From NCBI GenBank assembly GCA_937908275.1, contig CALERA010000297.1, forward strand, positions 1-8,074: a DNA stretch of 8,074 nucleotides. Direction: 5' to 3'. Source of the stretch: an uncultured Desulfarculaceae bacterium. GTDB lineage: Bacteria > Desulfobacterota > Desulfarculia > Desulfarculales > Desulfarculaceae. The notes under the pieces are model-generated. The model was not told the origin of the DNA, did not search any database, and was given only the letters and a program-made list of their open reading frames with translations. Positions 1-5,391 of the stretch are shown here, in pieces. The position numbers were made by a program, and so were the translations under genes. Positions within the stretch are counted from its first letter, which is position 1. Each line of letters begins with the position of its first letter.

Positions 1-2
1 CC

Positions 3-41
3 GCCCAACCGGCGGCCACCCAGCCCGCGACCCGGCGCTAG
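3..41 (+). CDS. Possible C-terminal tail of a plus-strand gene entering from the left
   Basis: Reading from base 3 gives a short open stretch, AQPAATQPATRR, ending in TAG at 39-41. Nearly all its codons end in G or C, as in the real genes here, and Ala/Pro/Thr-rich tails are common at bacterial C-termini. It would converge on the minus-strand gene that ends at 114, with the hairpin at 56-98 between them. Twelve codons are too few to identify a protein and another frame is also open, so this is only a suggestion. Confidence 0.22.
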   Translation, partial: AQPAATQPATRR

Positions 42-55
42 CCGGACCTTGGGCC

Positions 56-98
56 AAAAACCAGCCGGGCGAGGGGAAACCCCGCCCGGCCCTGGTTT
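56..98 (-). terminator. Rho-independent terminator of the MEMO1-family gene
   Basis: An interrupted GC-rich inverted repeat lies 16 bases beyond the stop of the minus-strand gene. CCAG pairs with CTGG, CCGGGC with GCCCGG, and GGGG with CCCC around an AAA loop, with A/T pairs closing the base. Read on the minus strand, the stem is followed by a run of five T (complement of 56-60), the classic intrinsic terminator layout. On the plus strand only TTT follows, so it may work weakly in that direction for a gene ending near 41. Confidence 0.75.
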
Positions 99-113
99 CA
101 CGCCAGCCCGAAC

Positions 114-917
114 TCAGCGCACGATCAGCCCCGCGTAGCCCACCACCTGGGAGAAATCGCCCGAGGCCGCCCCGCTGTTGGTGTATTCCACCAGCTCGGC
201 GCTGGCGGCCCCCAGCTCGATGGCGGCGGCCAGGCAGGCGGTGGTGGGCAGGACCCCGCACATGCTGATGCCCCGGGTCCGCACCAGGTCGTAGAGCCCC
301 TTGGGGTCCAGGGAGAGCACCCGCTCCAGGGCCTGGCTGTCCTTGGCCCGGGCCGCGGCGGCCGACTCGTAGTGGGTCATGTCGGTGCTGGCCAGCAGCA
401 GCACCGGCTCGCCCAGGCCGGCGATGGCCTTGGCCAGGTCGTGGCCAACCTCGGCGCACTGGTCGAAATCCAGCCAGCCCAGGCAGATGGGCAGGAGCAG
501 CAGGTCGGGCTGGAGCACCTGGAGAAAGGGCACCTGCACCTCCAGGGAGTGCTCCATCTGGTGGGCGCGGGAGTCCTCGCTCAGGATGCGGGAGCCGGAG
601 AGCAGGCGCTGGCCCAGCTCGGCGTCCAGGGGCACCGGACCCAGGGGGGTCAGCCACTGGCCCTGGCTCATCACCGCCGCCGCCGCCCCGGCCCCGCGGT
701 GGTTGGGTCCCACCACGATCACCCGCCGGGGGATGGCCACCCGGGAGAGGGTCTTGCCGGCGGTGGGGCCGGAGTAGACATAGCCGGCGTGGGGGCAGAT
801 CGCCAGATAAGCCGGCGTGGGCCGGGCCTCGGGGTCCAGGCATTGGCGGACCATCGCCAGGAGGTCCTGGGGGCGTCCGGGATAGAACTGTCCGGCCACG
901 GCAGGCTGACGGACCAT
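114..917 (-). CDS. MEMO1-family protein (AmmeMemoRadiSam system protein B)
   Basis: This 267-residue protein is a full-length MEMO1-family member, the family called AmmeMemoRadiSam system protein B in bacteria. Its biochemical role is not settled; human MEMO1 is a metal-binding protein related to extradiol dioxygenases. Visible signatures are an N-terminal RxPAVAGxFYPG, PHAGYVYSGPTAG at 42-54, GPNH at 70-73, EHS at 122-124, STDMTHY at 177-183, CG at 220-221 and VVGYA at 258-262. H43, H73 and C220 correspond by motif to the metal ligands of human MEMO1. The ATG at 917 follows GGGAGG by about eight bases, which fixes the start. No AMMECR1-like partner or radical SAM gene is next to it here, although the left side is cut off. 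It is divergent from the glutaredoxin gene. An inverted repeat (941-953 with 975-987) lies just upstream. Confidence 0.93.
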   Translation of the reverse strand: MVRQPAVAGQFYPGRPQDLLAMVRQCLDPEARPTPAYLAICPHAGYVYSGPTAGKTLSRVAIPRRVIVVGPNHRGAGAAAAVMSQGQWLTPLGPVPLDAELGQRLLSGSRILSEDSRAHQMEHSLEVQVPFLQVLQPDLLLLPICLGWLDFDQCAEVGHDLAKAIAGLGEPVLLLASTDMTHYESAAAARAKDSQALERVLSLDPKGLYDLVRTRGISMCGVLPTTACLAAAIELGAASAELVEYTNSGAASGDFSQVVGYAGLIVR

Positions 918-1098
918 GGGTTTTCCTCCCGCCCGCGACGGGCCTGGGGTTCGTTTCCACCACTAGCACAGCCCCGAACCCCGGGGCAAGAAGGCCGGTG
1001 GCCAGGGTTTAACATTCTTTCGCAATTAGTTATTCATGGCTATTGTCGCCCGGCCTGGGACGCCGCCGTCCCCGGCGCCAACCGCCGTTGACCAGACT

Positions 1099-1126
1099 TT
1101 GCCCACCCACGCGGAGGTGGTATGCT
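1099..1126 (+). promoter_or_regulatory. Candidate sigma70 promoter of the grx-FTR operon
   Basis: A -35-like TTGCCC at 1099-1104 is separated by 16 bases from TATGCT at 1121-1126, which is preceded by TGG to make an extended -10 (TGGTATGCT). It lies about 65 bases upstream of the glutaredoxin start. A second, overlapping -10-like TATGAA at 1129-1134 also has a TGN extension. Each hexamer matches consensus at only four positions, so the exact site is uncertain. Confidence 0.4.
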
Positions 1127-1190
1127 GATATGAATCCTCAACCGCGTCGCGCCCAAGCCGGCCGCCGCCCCGAGCCAAGGAGCACCCCTG

Positions 1191-1439
1191 ATGCCAATCG
1201 TTAAGGTCTACGCCCTGAGCACCTGCAGCCATTGCAAGAACGCCAAGCGCCTGCTGGACGAGTACCAGGTTCACTACGACAGCGTGGAGGTGGATCTTTG
1301 CCCCCTGGACCAGCGCGAGCAGGTCCTGGACGAGGTGCGCCAGTACAATCCCAACCTGTCCTTCCCCACCCTGGTCATCGGCGAAAAGGTGATCGTGGGT
1401 TATCGAGAGAACGAGATCAAGGAGGCCCTGGGCCTATGA
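1191..1439 (+). CDS. Glutaredoxin-family thiol oxidoreductase (CSHC active site)
   Basis: An 82-residue single thioredoxin-fold protein of glutaredoxin size. The N-terminal beta strand VKVYALST leads into the redox motif CSHC at 12-15. The cis-proline motif FPTLVI (P59) and a C-terminal GYRENEIKEAL segment follow, as in glutaredoxin/NrdH-like proteins. CSHC replaces the classical CPYC of glutaredoxin or CGPC of thioredoxin, and there is an extra cysteine at position 37. AAGGAG sits eight bases before the ATG. Its TGA overlaps the ATG of the FTR catalytic-subunit gene (ATGA, 1436-1439), so the two are translationally coupled. The inference is that this protein takes electrons from that iron-sulfur reductase instead of from glutathione or NADPH. 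It is cytosolic, with no signal peptide or membrane segment. Family confidence is high; its substrate is unknown. Confidence 0.92.
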   Translation: MPIVKVYALSTCSHCKNAKRLLDEYQVHYDSVEVDLCPLDQREQVLDEVRQYNPNLSFPTLVIGEKVIVGYRENEIKEALGL

Positions 1440-1768
1440 CCGCCCAAGAGCTCTATGAGATGCTGAAGAAGAGCCAGGAGCCCAAGGGCTGCTTCTTCAA
1501 CCGTGACATGGCGCGGACCATGGAGCTGATGGAGGCGCTCTTGGTGAACAAGGAGCGCTACGGCTACATGTGCTGCCCCTGCCGGCTGTCCAGCGGCGAC
1601 CGCGAGAAGGACCGGGACATCATCTGCCCCTGCGTCTACCGCGAGCCGGACATGGCCCAGTACGGGAGTTGCTACTGCAACCTGTACGTCAGCCAGGCCT
1701 GGAACCGGGGCGACATCGCGGTGGAATACGTGCCCGAGCGCCGGCCCCCGGAGAAGATGTTCGCCTAG
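1436..1768 (+). CDS. Ferredoxin:thioredoxin reductase catalytic subunit-like protein
   Basis: This 110-residue protein resembles the catalytic (beta) subunit of ferredoxin:thioredoxin reductase. That enzyme uses a 4Fe-4S cluster beside a redox disulfide to pass single electrons from ferredoxin to a thioredoxin-type disulfide. Three cysteine pairs are visible: CPC at 47-49, CPC at 64-66 and CYC at 79-81, followed by NLYVS. By analogy, C47, C64, C66 and C79 would hold the cluster and C49-C81 would be the active disulfide. The spacing (X14, then X12) differs from the plant/cyanobacterial CPC-X16-CPC-X8-CHC, and there are further cysteines at 19 and 46. AAGGAGG lies ten bases before the ATG, inside the glutaredoxin gene. 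No variable subunit gene is nearby, as expected for the non-photosynthetic type. The partner is presumably the upstream CSHC protein. Confidence 0.9.
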   Translation: MTAQELYEMLKKSQEPKGCFFNRDMARTMELMEALLVNKERYGYMCCPCRLSSGDREKDRDIICPCVYREPDMAQYGSCYCNLYVSQAWNRGDIAVEYVPERRPPEKMFA

Positions 1769-1806
1769 AAGCCTGGTGGCCCTCGCCAGCGCCCCGCCAA
1801 GAAAGA

Positions 1807-1840
1807 GGAGGCGACAAGCGGGGCGCCGCTTGTCGCCTCC
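1807..1840. terminator. Bidirectional terminator hairpin between convergent genes
   Basis: A perfect 15-bp inverted repeat (1807-1821 with 1826-1840) with a four-base loop lies between the stop of the FTR gene (1768) and the stop of the minus-strand small protein gene (1893). Downstream sequence is T-rich on both sides: GGGTTTGGTTTC on the plus strand and TCTTTCTTGG on the minus strand. Neither is a strong uninterrupted U-tract, but the stability and position fit termination in both directions. Confidence 0.7.
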
Positions 1841-1890
1841 GGGTTTGGTTTCGGACCCGGCGCGGCGCGCCGGGCGCGACGCGGCCTGGC

Positions 1891-2070
1891 CTAGGTCTCC
1901 AAGGAGCACTTGGAGAAGTCGATCGGCTGCTTGCAGCCGGGGCAGAGATGCTCCTTGTCGAACTCGTCGCTGAAGATTTCCTTTTCCTTGCCACAGTTCG
2001 GGCACTTGCAGACAAAGGCGGTCAGGTTCTTGTTGGCCTCGAAACCGGGGCAGTGACGCGGCGTGCTCAT
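1891..2070 (-). CDS. Small cysteine-rich zinc-ribbon-like protein (59 aa)
   Basis: A 59-codon gene on the minus strand. It begins MSTPRHCPGFEANKNLTAFV and ends FSKCSLET. Seven cysteines lie at 7, 21, 23, 26, 43, 46 and 55. CPNC (23-26) and CPGC (43-46), sixteen residues apart, form a typical zinc-ribbon or rubredoxin-like four-cysteine site, and C7, C21 and C55 could make a second site. The middle is acidic and charged (EIFSDEFDKEH). The ATG at 2070 is preceded by GGAG at about eight bases, and codons are GC-rich like the neighbours. It converges on the FTR operon. I do not recognise a named family; a metal-binding or redox adaptor role is inferred only from the cysteines. It is probably cytosolic. 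Confidence 0.8.
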   Translation of the reverse strand: MSTPRHCPGFEANKNLTAFVCKCPNCGKEKEIFSDEFDKEHLCPGCKQPIDFSKCSLET

Positions 2071-2436
2071 GCTTCACTCCAATCGGGATTGGTTTGCGGC
2101 CTGGCAAGACCGGGCAGGCTTAATGCGCCCCCTGTCTCTCCCTCTTGTTTACTGATAAGTCCGTGCTGGCAGTTTCTCAAGCCGGGACGCCCGGAGTCAA
2201 TTCGCTCGAGTTGGCTAACTCCCGCCCGCCTGGCGGGTGGGGTGGACCCGGATGGGGCGGCCGGCTTATTTGCGGCATTCCCTGCTAGGGATTGTGCCCG
2301 CCCGGCGGGGGTCGCGTCAAGCCTGGCCGCGTTCCACATATTGGCAAGAGCACCTTGCATGTCCCGCCGGAAGGGTGTACCTATTGGGCCTTAAACCCTT
2401 CCCGCCCCGCCATGGGCGGCCCTCACGGAGGCGATA
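2071..2436. other. Long divergent intergenic region with GC hairpins
   Basis: These 366 bases separate the minus-strand small protein gene from the plus-strand DUF1015 gene and contain no convincing coding frame. They are AT-richer between about 2120 and 2220. Three small perfect or near-perfect hairpins follow: 2221-2241 (8-bp stem with one G-U), TCCCT-GCT-AGGGA at 2279-2291, and CCCGC/GCGGG at 2297-2309. A fourth, CCGCC/GGCGG at 2407-2419, sits eight bases before the Shine-Dalgarno site of DUF1015 (GGAGG, 2427-2431). I could not match the region to a known riboswitch. The promoter of DUF1015 was not found with confidence. Confidence 0.5.
2153..2180 (-). promoter_or_regulatory. Candidate promoter for the small cysteine-rich protein gene
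   Basis: On the minus strand, TTGAGA (complement of 2175-2180) is followed after 16 bases by TTATCA (complement of 2153-2158), a plausible -35/-10 pair in the only AT-rich part of this gap. It would give an 80-base leader before the ATG at 2070. Both hexamers are imperfect, so confidence is low. Confidence 0.3.
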
Positions 2437-3795
2437 ATGGCCGTCGTCGCGCCCTTCCGGGCCCTGCGCTACGACACCGCCCGGGTCCAGGACCTTTCCC
2501 GGGTGGTCACCCCGCCCTATGACGTCATCAGCCCCAGGGAGCAGGACGACTTCTACCGCGCCCACCCCCAGAACATCATCCGCATCGAGCTGAACCGGGC
2601 CGGCGACCGCGAGACCCCCCAGGACAACTGCTACACCCGGGCGGCGGGGCACCTGCGCGACTGGATGGAGATGGGGGTCATGGTCCGGGACCAGGCCCCG
2701 GCCTTCTACCTGAGCGAGACCACCTACCTGGACCCGGACGGCAACTCCCGCACCCGCCATGGCTTCTTCACCGCGCTGAAGGTGGAGGACTACGCGACCG
2801 GAGTGGTGTTGCCCCACGAGAAGACCTTCACCGGGCACAAGGAAGACCGGCTCAAGCTGACCAAGGCCACCGGGGCCAACGTCTCGCCGATCTTCGCCCT
2901 GTTCCCGGACGACGCCAACCAGGTCTGGCAGACCCTGGCCGACGCCCGGCCGGAGAAGCCCCTGGCCGACTTCAAGGACCCCTTCGGCCTGCCCCAGCGG
3001 CTTTACGCCATCAGCGACCCGGCGGCCTGCCGGGCGGTGAGCCGGTTGATGGCCGACAAGGTGATCTTCATCGCCGACGGGCACCACCGCTACGAGACCG
3101 CCCTGAACTACCGCAACCACATGCGCGAGCTGCACCCGGACGCGGGCGAGAACGCCAGTTTCAACTACGTGCTGACCTATCTCTGCTCCATGAACGACCC
3201 CGGCCTGACGGTCTTCCCCTGCCACCGGGTGCTGCCCCGGCGCGACGGCTTCGACGTGCGCGACTTTTTGCCCATGGCCGAGCCCTACTTCACCTGGAGC
3301 GAGATCCCGGCCGGGCCAGACCGGGCGGCGGCCAAGCAACGCCTGCAACAGGAGCTGGCCGAGGCCGGCCAGCACCGGCCCAGCTTTGGCCTGGTGGCCC
3401 AGGACTGCGACCGCTTCTACGTGCTCTCGCTCAAGGAGGGGGTGCGCAGCGGCGGGGTGATGGACGTGGACGAGCCGGAGCTGAAGGACCTGGACGTGGT
3501 GGTGCTGACCGACGTGGTGCTGGACAAGATCCTGGGGGTGGACAACCAGGCCCGGGACCAGGTTCACACCATCAAGTACGTCTCGCGCCTGGAGGAAGTG
3601 GTGGACGAGGTCCTGGGCGGCCAGTCCCGCCTGGCCTTTTTGCTCAACCCCACCAAGGTGGAGCAGGTGCAGGCGGTGGCCGAGGCCGGCCTGATCATGC
3701 CGCGCAAGTCCACCTATTTCTATCCCAAGGTCCTGACCGGCCTGGTGCTGCACCTGATGGACCCGGCCGAGGACATCCCCGGCTGCCCGGAGTGA
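2437..3795 (+). CDS. DUF1015 family protein
   Basis: A 452-residue cytosolic protein of the DUF1015 family (COG4198), full length for that family. Its function is not established. Conserved blocks are an N-terminal APFRALRYD, VVTPPYDVI at 23-31, NIIRIELNR at 46-54, HEKTFTGHKEDRL at 127-139, and the strongest signature, IADGHHRYETALNYR, at 212-226. The DGHHR core resembles the signature of the ParB/sulfiredoxin fold, which also includes serine kinases such as SerK and SbnI. In some bacteria DUF1015 genes lie beside serine biosynthesis genes, so a kinase-like role is a reasonable but unproven guess. The ATG follows GGAGG by five bases. Its TGA overlaps the GTG of the next gene (GTGA, 3792-3795), linking it to a tRNA methyltransferase-like gene. 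No truncation is seen. Confidence 0.92.
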   Translation: MAVVAPFRALRYDTARVQDLSRVVTPPYDVISPREQDDFYRAHPQNIIRIELNRAGDRETPQDNCYTRAAGHLRDWMEMGVMVRDQAPAFYLSETTYLDPDGNSRTRHGFFTALKVEDYATGVVLPHEKTFTGHKEDRLKLTKATGANVSPIFALFPDDANQVWQTLADARPEKPLADFKDPFGLPQRLYAISDPAACRAVSRLMADKVIFIADGHHRYETALNYRNHMRELHPDAGENASFNYVLTYLCSMNDPGLTVFPCHRVLPRRDGFDVRDFLPMAEPYFTWSEIPAGPDRAAAKQRLQQELAEAGQHRPSFGLVAQDCDRFYVLSLKEGVRSGGVMDVDEPELKDLDVVVLTDVVLDKILGVDNQARDQVHTIKYVSRLEEVVDEVLGGQSRLAFLLNPTKVEQVQAVAEAGLIMPRKSTYFYPKVLTGLVLHLMDPAEDIPGCPE

Positions 3796-4520
3796 GCCCG
3801 CCCGCGCCGGAGCGGGTGACCACCGACGGCCTGGGCCGTTGGGAGATCATCCAGCCCCGGCAGGGCCACCGCTTTTCCATCGACAGCGTGCTGCTGGCCT
3901 TTTTCGCCCCGCCCCTGCCCGGCCCGGTGGCCGACCTGGGGGCGGGCTGCGGGGTGCTCTGCCTGCTCCTGGCCGCCCGGGGCCTGGCCGGCCCCTTCCA
4001 TGCCATCGAGATCGACCCCCTGGCGGCGGACTGCTGCCAGGCCAACCTGGCGCGCCACGGCCTGGCCGGCCGGGTATTTCACCAGGACCTGGCCGCGCCG
4101 CTCCCGGACCTGCCGGCGGCCAGTCAGGCCCTGGTGATCAGCAACCCGCCCTTTGGCCGGGCCGGCCAGGGACGGGTGCCGCCCGACCCGGCCCGGGCCC
4201 AGGCCCGGCACGAGCTGGCCCTGGCAGCGGCCGACCTCTGGGCCACGGCCGGGCGGCTGTTGCCCCCCGGTGGCCGTTTCGCGCTCTGCCTGCCGCCCCG
4301 GCGGCTGGCCGAGGGCCTGGCCGGCCTGACCCAGGCCCGGCTGACTCCCAAGCGCCTGCGCCTGGTGCACGGCCGGGAGGGCAAGCCGGCCAGCCTGGCC
4401 CTGATCGAGGCGGTGAAGGACGGGGGCGAGGACCTGGTGGTGGAGCCGCCGCTGGTGGTCTACGGCCAGGGGCAGACCTACGGCCCGGAGGTGGCGGCGA
4501 TATACGCGGCCCTGGAATGA
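3792..4520 (+). CDS. TrmN6-like class I SAM-dependent methyltransferase
   Basis: This 242-residue Rossmann-fold methyltransferase resembles TrmN6/YfiC (COG4123), which makes N6-methyladenosine at position 37 of tRNA1(Val). The order of motifs fits: the lead-in QPRQGHRFSIDSVLLA (21-36), the SAM-binding DLGAGCG (48-54), the acidic motif II IEID (72-75), a Q-D pair (98-99), and the catalytic NPPF (118-121) typical of amino-group methylation of adenine, followed by RAQARHELAL. The start is GTG at 3792, overlapping the DUF1015 stop. There is no strong Shine-Dalgarno site, so coupled translation is likely. A second GTG at 3816 with GGAG just before it is an alternative. The exact tRNA or rRNA target cannot be read from sequence. 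A REP-like repeat begins 14 bases after the stop. Confidence 0.87.
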   Translation: MSPPAPERVTTDGLGRWEIIQPRQGHRFSIDSVLLAFFAPPLPGPVADLGAGCGVLCLLLAARGLAGPFHAIEIDPLAADCCQANLARHGLAGRVFHQDLAAPLPDLPAASQALVISNPPFGRAGQGRVPPDPARAQARHELALAAADLWATAGRLLPPGGRFALCLPPRRLAEGLAGLTQARLTPKRLRLVHGREGKPASLALIEAVKDGGEDLVVEPPLVVYGQGQTYGPEVAAIYAALE

Positions 4521-4533
4521 GGGCAGAGGAAGT

Positions 4534-4574
4534 GAGAGATTGCTTCGTCGCCGGTTGGCTCCTCGCAATGACAA
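4534..4574 (+). repeat. REP-like dispersed repeat, copy 1
   Basis: The sequence contains AGAGATTGCTTCGTCGCC, a short spacer, then GGCTCCTCGCAATGACAA. ATTGC and GCAAT form the ends of an imperfect palindrome. Two more members occur at 7784-7818 (inverted) and 7839-7870. Elements of this type are widespread in intergenic DNA of many environmental bacteria. This copy follows trmN6-like directly. It may protect the 3' end of the transcript, but no function is proven. Confidence 0.75.
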
Positions 4575-4671
4575 TCGATTTATACTAATTATTCTGCGGC
4601 GTCACATCCCACCCAAACCCACTGCCACGCCATAACACAATCATCAACCCGCCTCTCTTTTGGGAGGGGGG

Positions 4672-4722
4672 TCTGGGGGGAACCCTTTTCTTTGGGCACC
4701 AAAGAAAAAGGTTCCCCCCAGA
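4672..4722. repeat. Near-perfect 24-bp-arm palindrome between convergent genes
   Basis: Arms 4672-4695 and 4699-4722 pair at 23 of 24 positions around the three-base loop GCA. The outer part is TCTGGGGGGAACC and the inner part a pyrimidine-rich TTTTCTTTGG with its complement. It starts seven bases beyond the stop of the minus-strand DciA-like gene and may act as its terminator. There is no clean U-tract after the stem on either strand, and the stem is much longer than usual. A dispersed palindromic repeat is therefore as likely as a simple terminator. Confidence 0.7.
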
Positions 4723-4729
4723 TTCTTTC

Positions 4730-5191
4730 CTACTCCCCCTCCCCCCCGCCGGCCCTGAGTTGGGCGCGGAGGAGGTCAGCCAGGGCTTGGCGCAGGTCGG
4801 GGTGGGTGACGTGGTCCACGGCCTGGGCGACCTGGTGTTCCTGGTCGGGGGTGAGGGGTGGGGGCGGTGGGGGGGGCGGCGGGGGCGGATCGGGGGGGCG
4901 ATCCAGGACCAGCTTGAGGCTGGCGATTGGCTGGCCTTCCTGGCGCAGGGCGGCCACCAGGCGGGGGGCCAGGAGGCCCAGCTCCTGCCGCCAGATGGAG
5001 CTGGCCACGCCGACGACCAGGACGCCGCCGGCATCCAGGGCCAGGGGCCGGGCCTTGGCGGCCACGGTGGGGCCGGCCACCAGACGCCAGGCGCGCAAGA
5101 GGCCGGGGCCGGGCAGGCGACCGGCCAGCTTGGCCGGCAGGGAGCCATCCAGGATCTGGGCCAGGGGCGTGGGGTGGTTCTTGGCCGCCAT
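4730..5191 (-). CDS. DUF721/DciA-like protein
   Basis: A 153-residue protein with an N-terminal DUF721 (DciA-like) domain at roughly 8-95. DciA is the ancestral bacterial loader or activator of the replicative helicase DnaB. The key pattern is visible: PLAQIL near the start, LLRAWRLVAGPTVAAKARPL (31-50), then GGVLVVGVASSIWRQELGLL (55-74), including the conserved W67 and E70-L71. An 11-proline run (102-112) links it to a short alpha-helical C-terminus. The ATG at 5191 is chosen because GGAG lies about seven bases upstream and the domain starts right after it. An in-frame start at 5284 would fall in the terminator hairpin of the upstream gene and add a tail unlike the family. Assignment to DciA function is by domain only. 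Confidence 0.82.
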   Translation of the reverse strand: MAAKNHPTPLAQILDGSLPAKLAGRLPGPGLLRAWRLVAGPTVAAKARPLALDAGGVLVVGVASSIWRQELGLLAPRLVAALRQEGQPIASLKLVLDRPPDPPPPPPPPPPPLTPDQEHQVAQAVDHVTHPDLRQALADLLRAQLRAGGGEGE

Positions 5192-5271
5192 GGCTTCTCC
5201 GGGCGGGTGGGATGGCAAGTCGGTAGCAAAAGGGGGCAAAAACGCCTTGCTATAAGCATCATAAAATACTA

Positions 5272-5295
5272 CCGGGTTCTGCACGCAGAACCCGG
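5272..5295 (-). terminator. Terminator of the NYN-domain gene
   Basis: CCGGGTTCTGC and GCAGAACCCGG form a perfect 11-bp stem with a two-base AC spacer. On the minus strand it is followed by TAGTATTTTATG, a moderately U-rich tail, about 97 bases beyond the NYN stop at 5392. A second small hairpin, CCCC-TATC-GGGG at 5306-5317, lies between. The layout fits an intrinsic terminator separating the NYN gene from the DciA-like gene. Confidence 0.6.
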
Positions 5296-5391
5296 CCGGT
5301 AATTTCCCCTATCGGGGGTAAACTCCCTTGCGGAAGCTTACGTTCTAAATATCGGCATTTCTTGCCAAGGTGTCAACAAATTTATGGGCGG

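Noticed and set aside
1009..1048. AT-rich patch as promoter of the MEMO1-family gene (TAGCCA-17-AAGAAT on the minus strand)
   Set aside because: Each hexamer matches only four of six positions and several other alignments are equally good, so no site can be chosen.
372..1091. Open frame of 239 codons on the plus strand opposite the MEMO1-family gene
   Set aside because: Repetitive Gly/Gln/Ala/His composition typical of an antisense frame; the opposite strand carries all MEMO1 family motifs.
2341..2360. Sigma54-like promoter TGGCAAG...TTGC upstream of DUF1015
   Set aside because: The GG and GC elements are separated by 12 bases; sigma54 promoters need 10, and this spacing is strict.
2317..3753. 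Long open frame (478 codons) on the minus strand opposite DUF1015
   Set aside because: It is His/Gln/Val-rich low-complexity sequence with no recognisable motif, the antisense shadow expected in high-GC DNA; the plus-strand frame has clear DUF1015 motifs and a good ribosome site.
3720..4574. Open frame of 284 codons on the minus strand opposite the trmN6-like gene
   Set aside because: Low-complexity antisense frame crossing the REP-like repeat; the opposite strand has SAM-binding and NPPF motifs.
4585..5262. Open frame of 225 codons on the minus strand overlapping the DciA-like gene
   Set aside because: Its content is Pro/Arg/Ser/Trp-rich and its C-terminal part is a translation of the palindrome at 4672-4722; the DUF721 frame is the real one.
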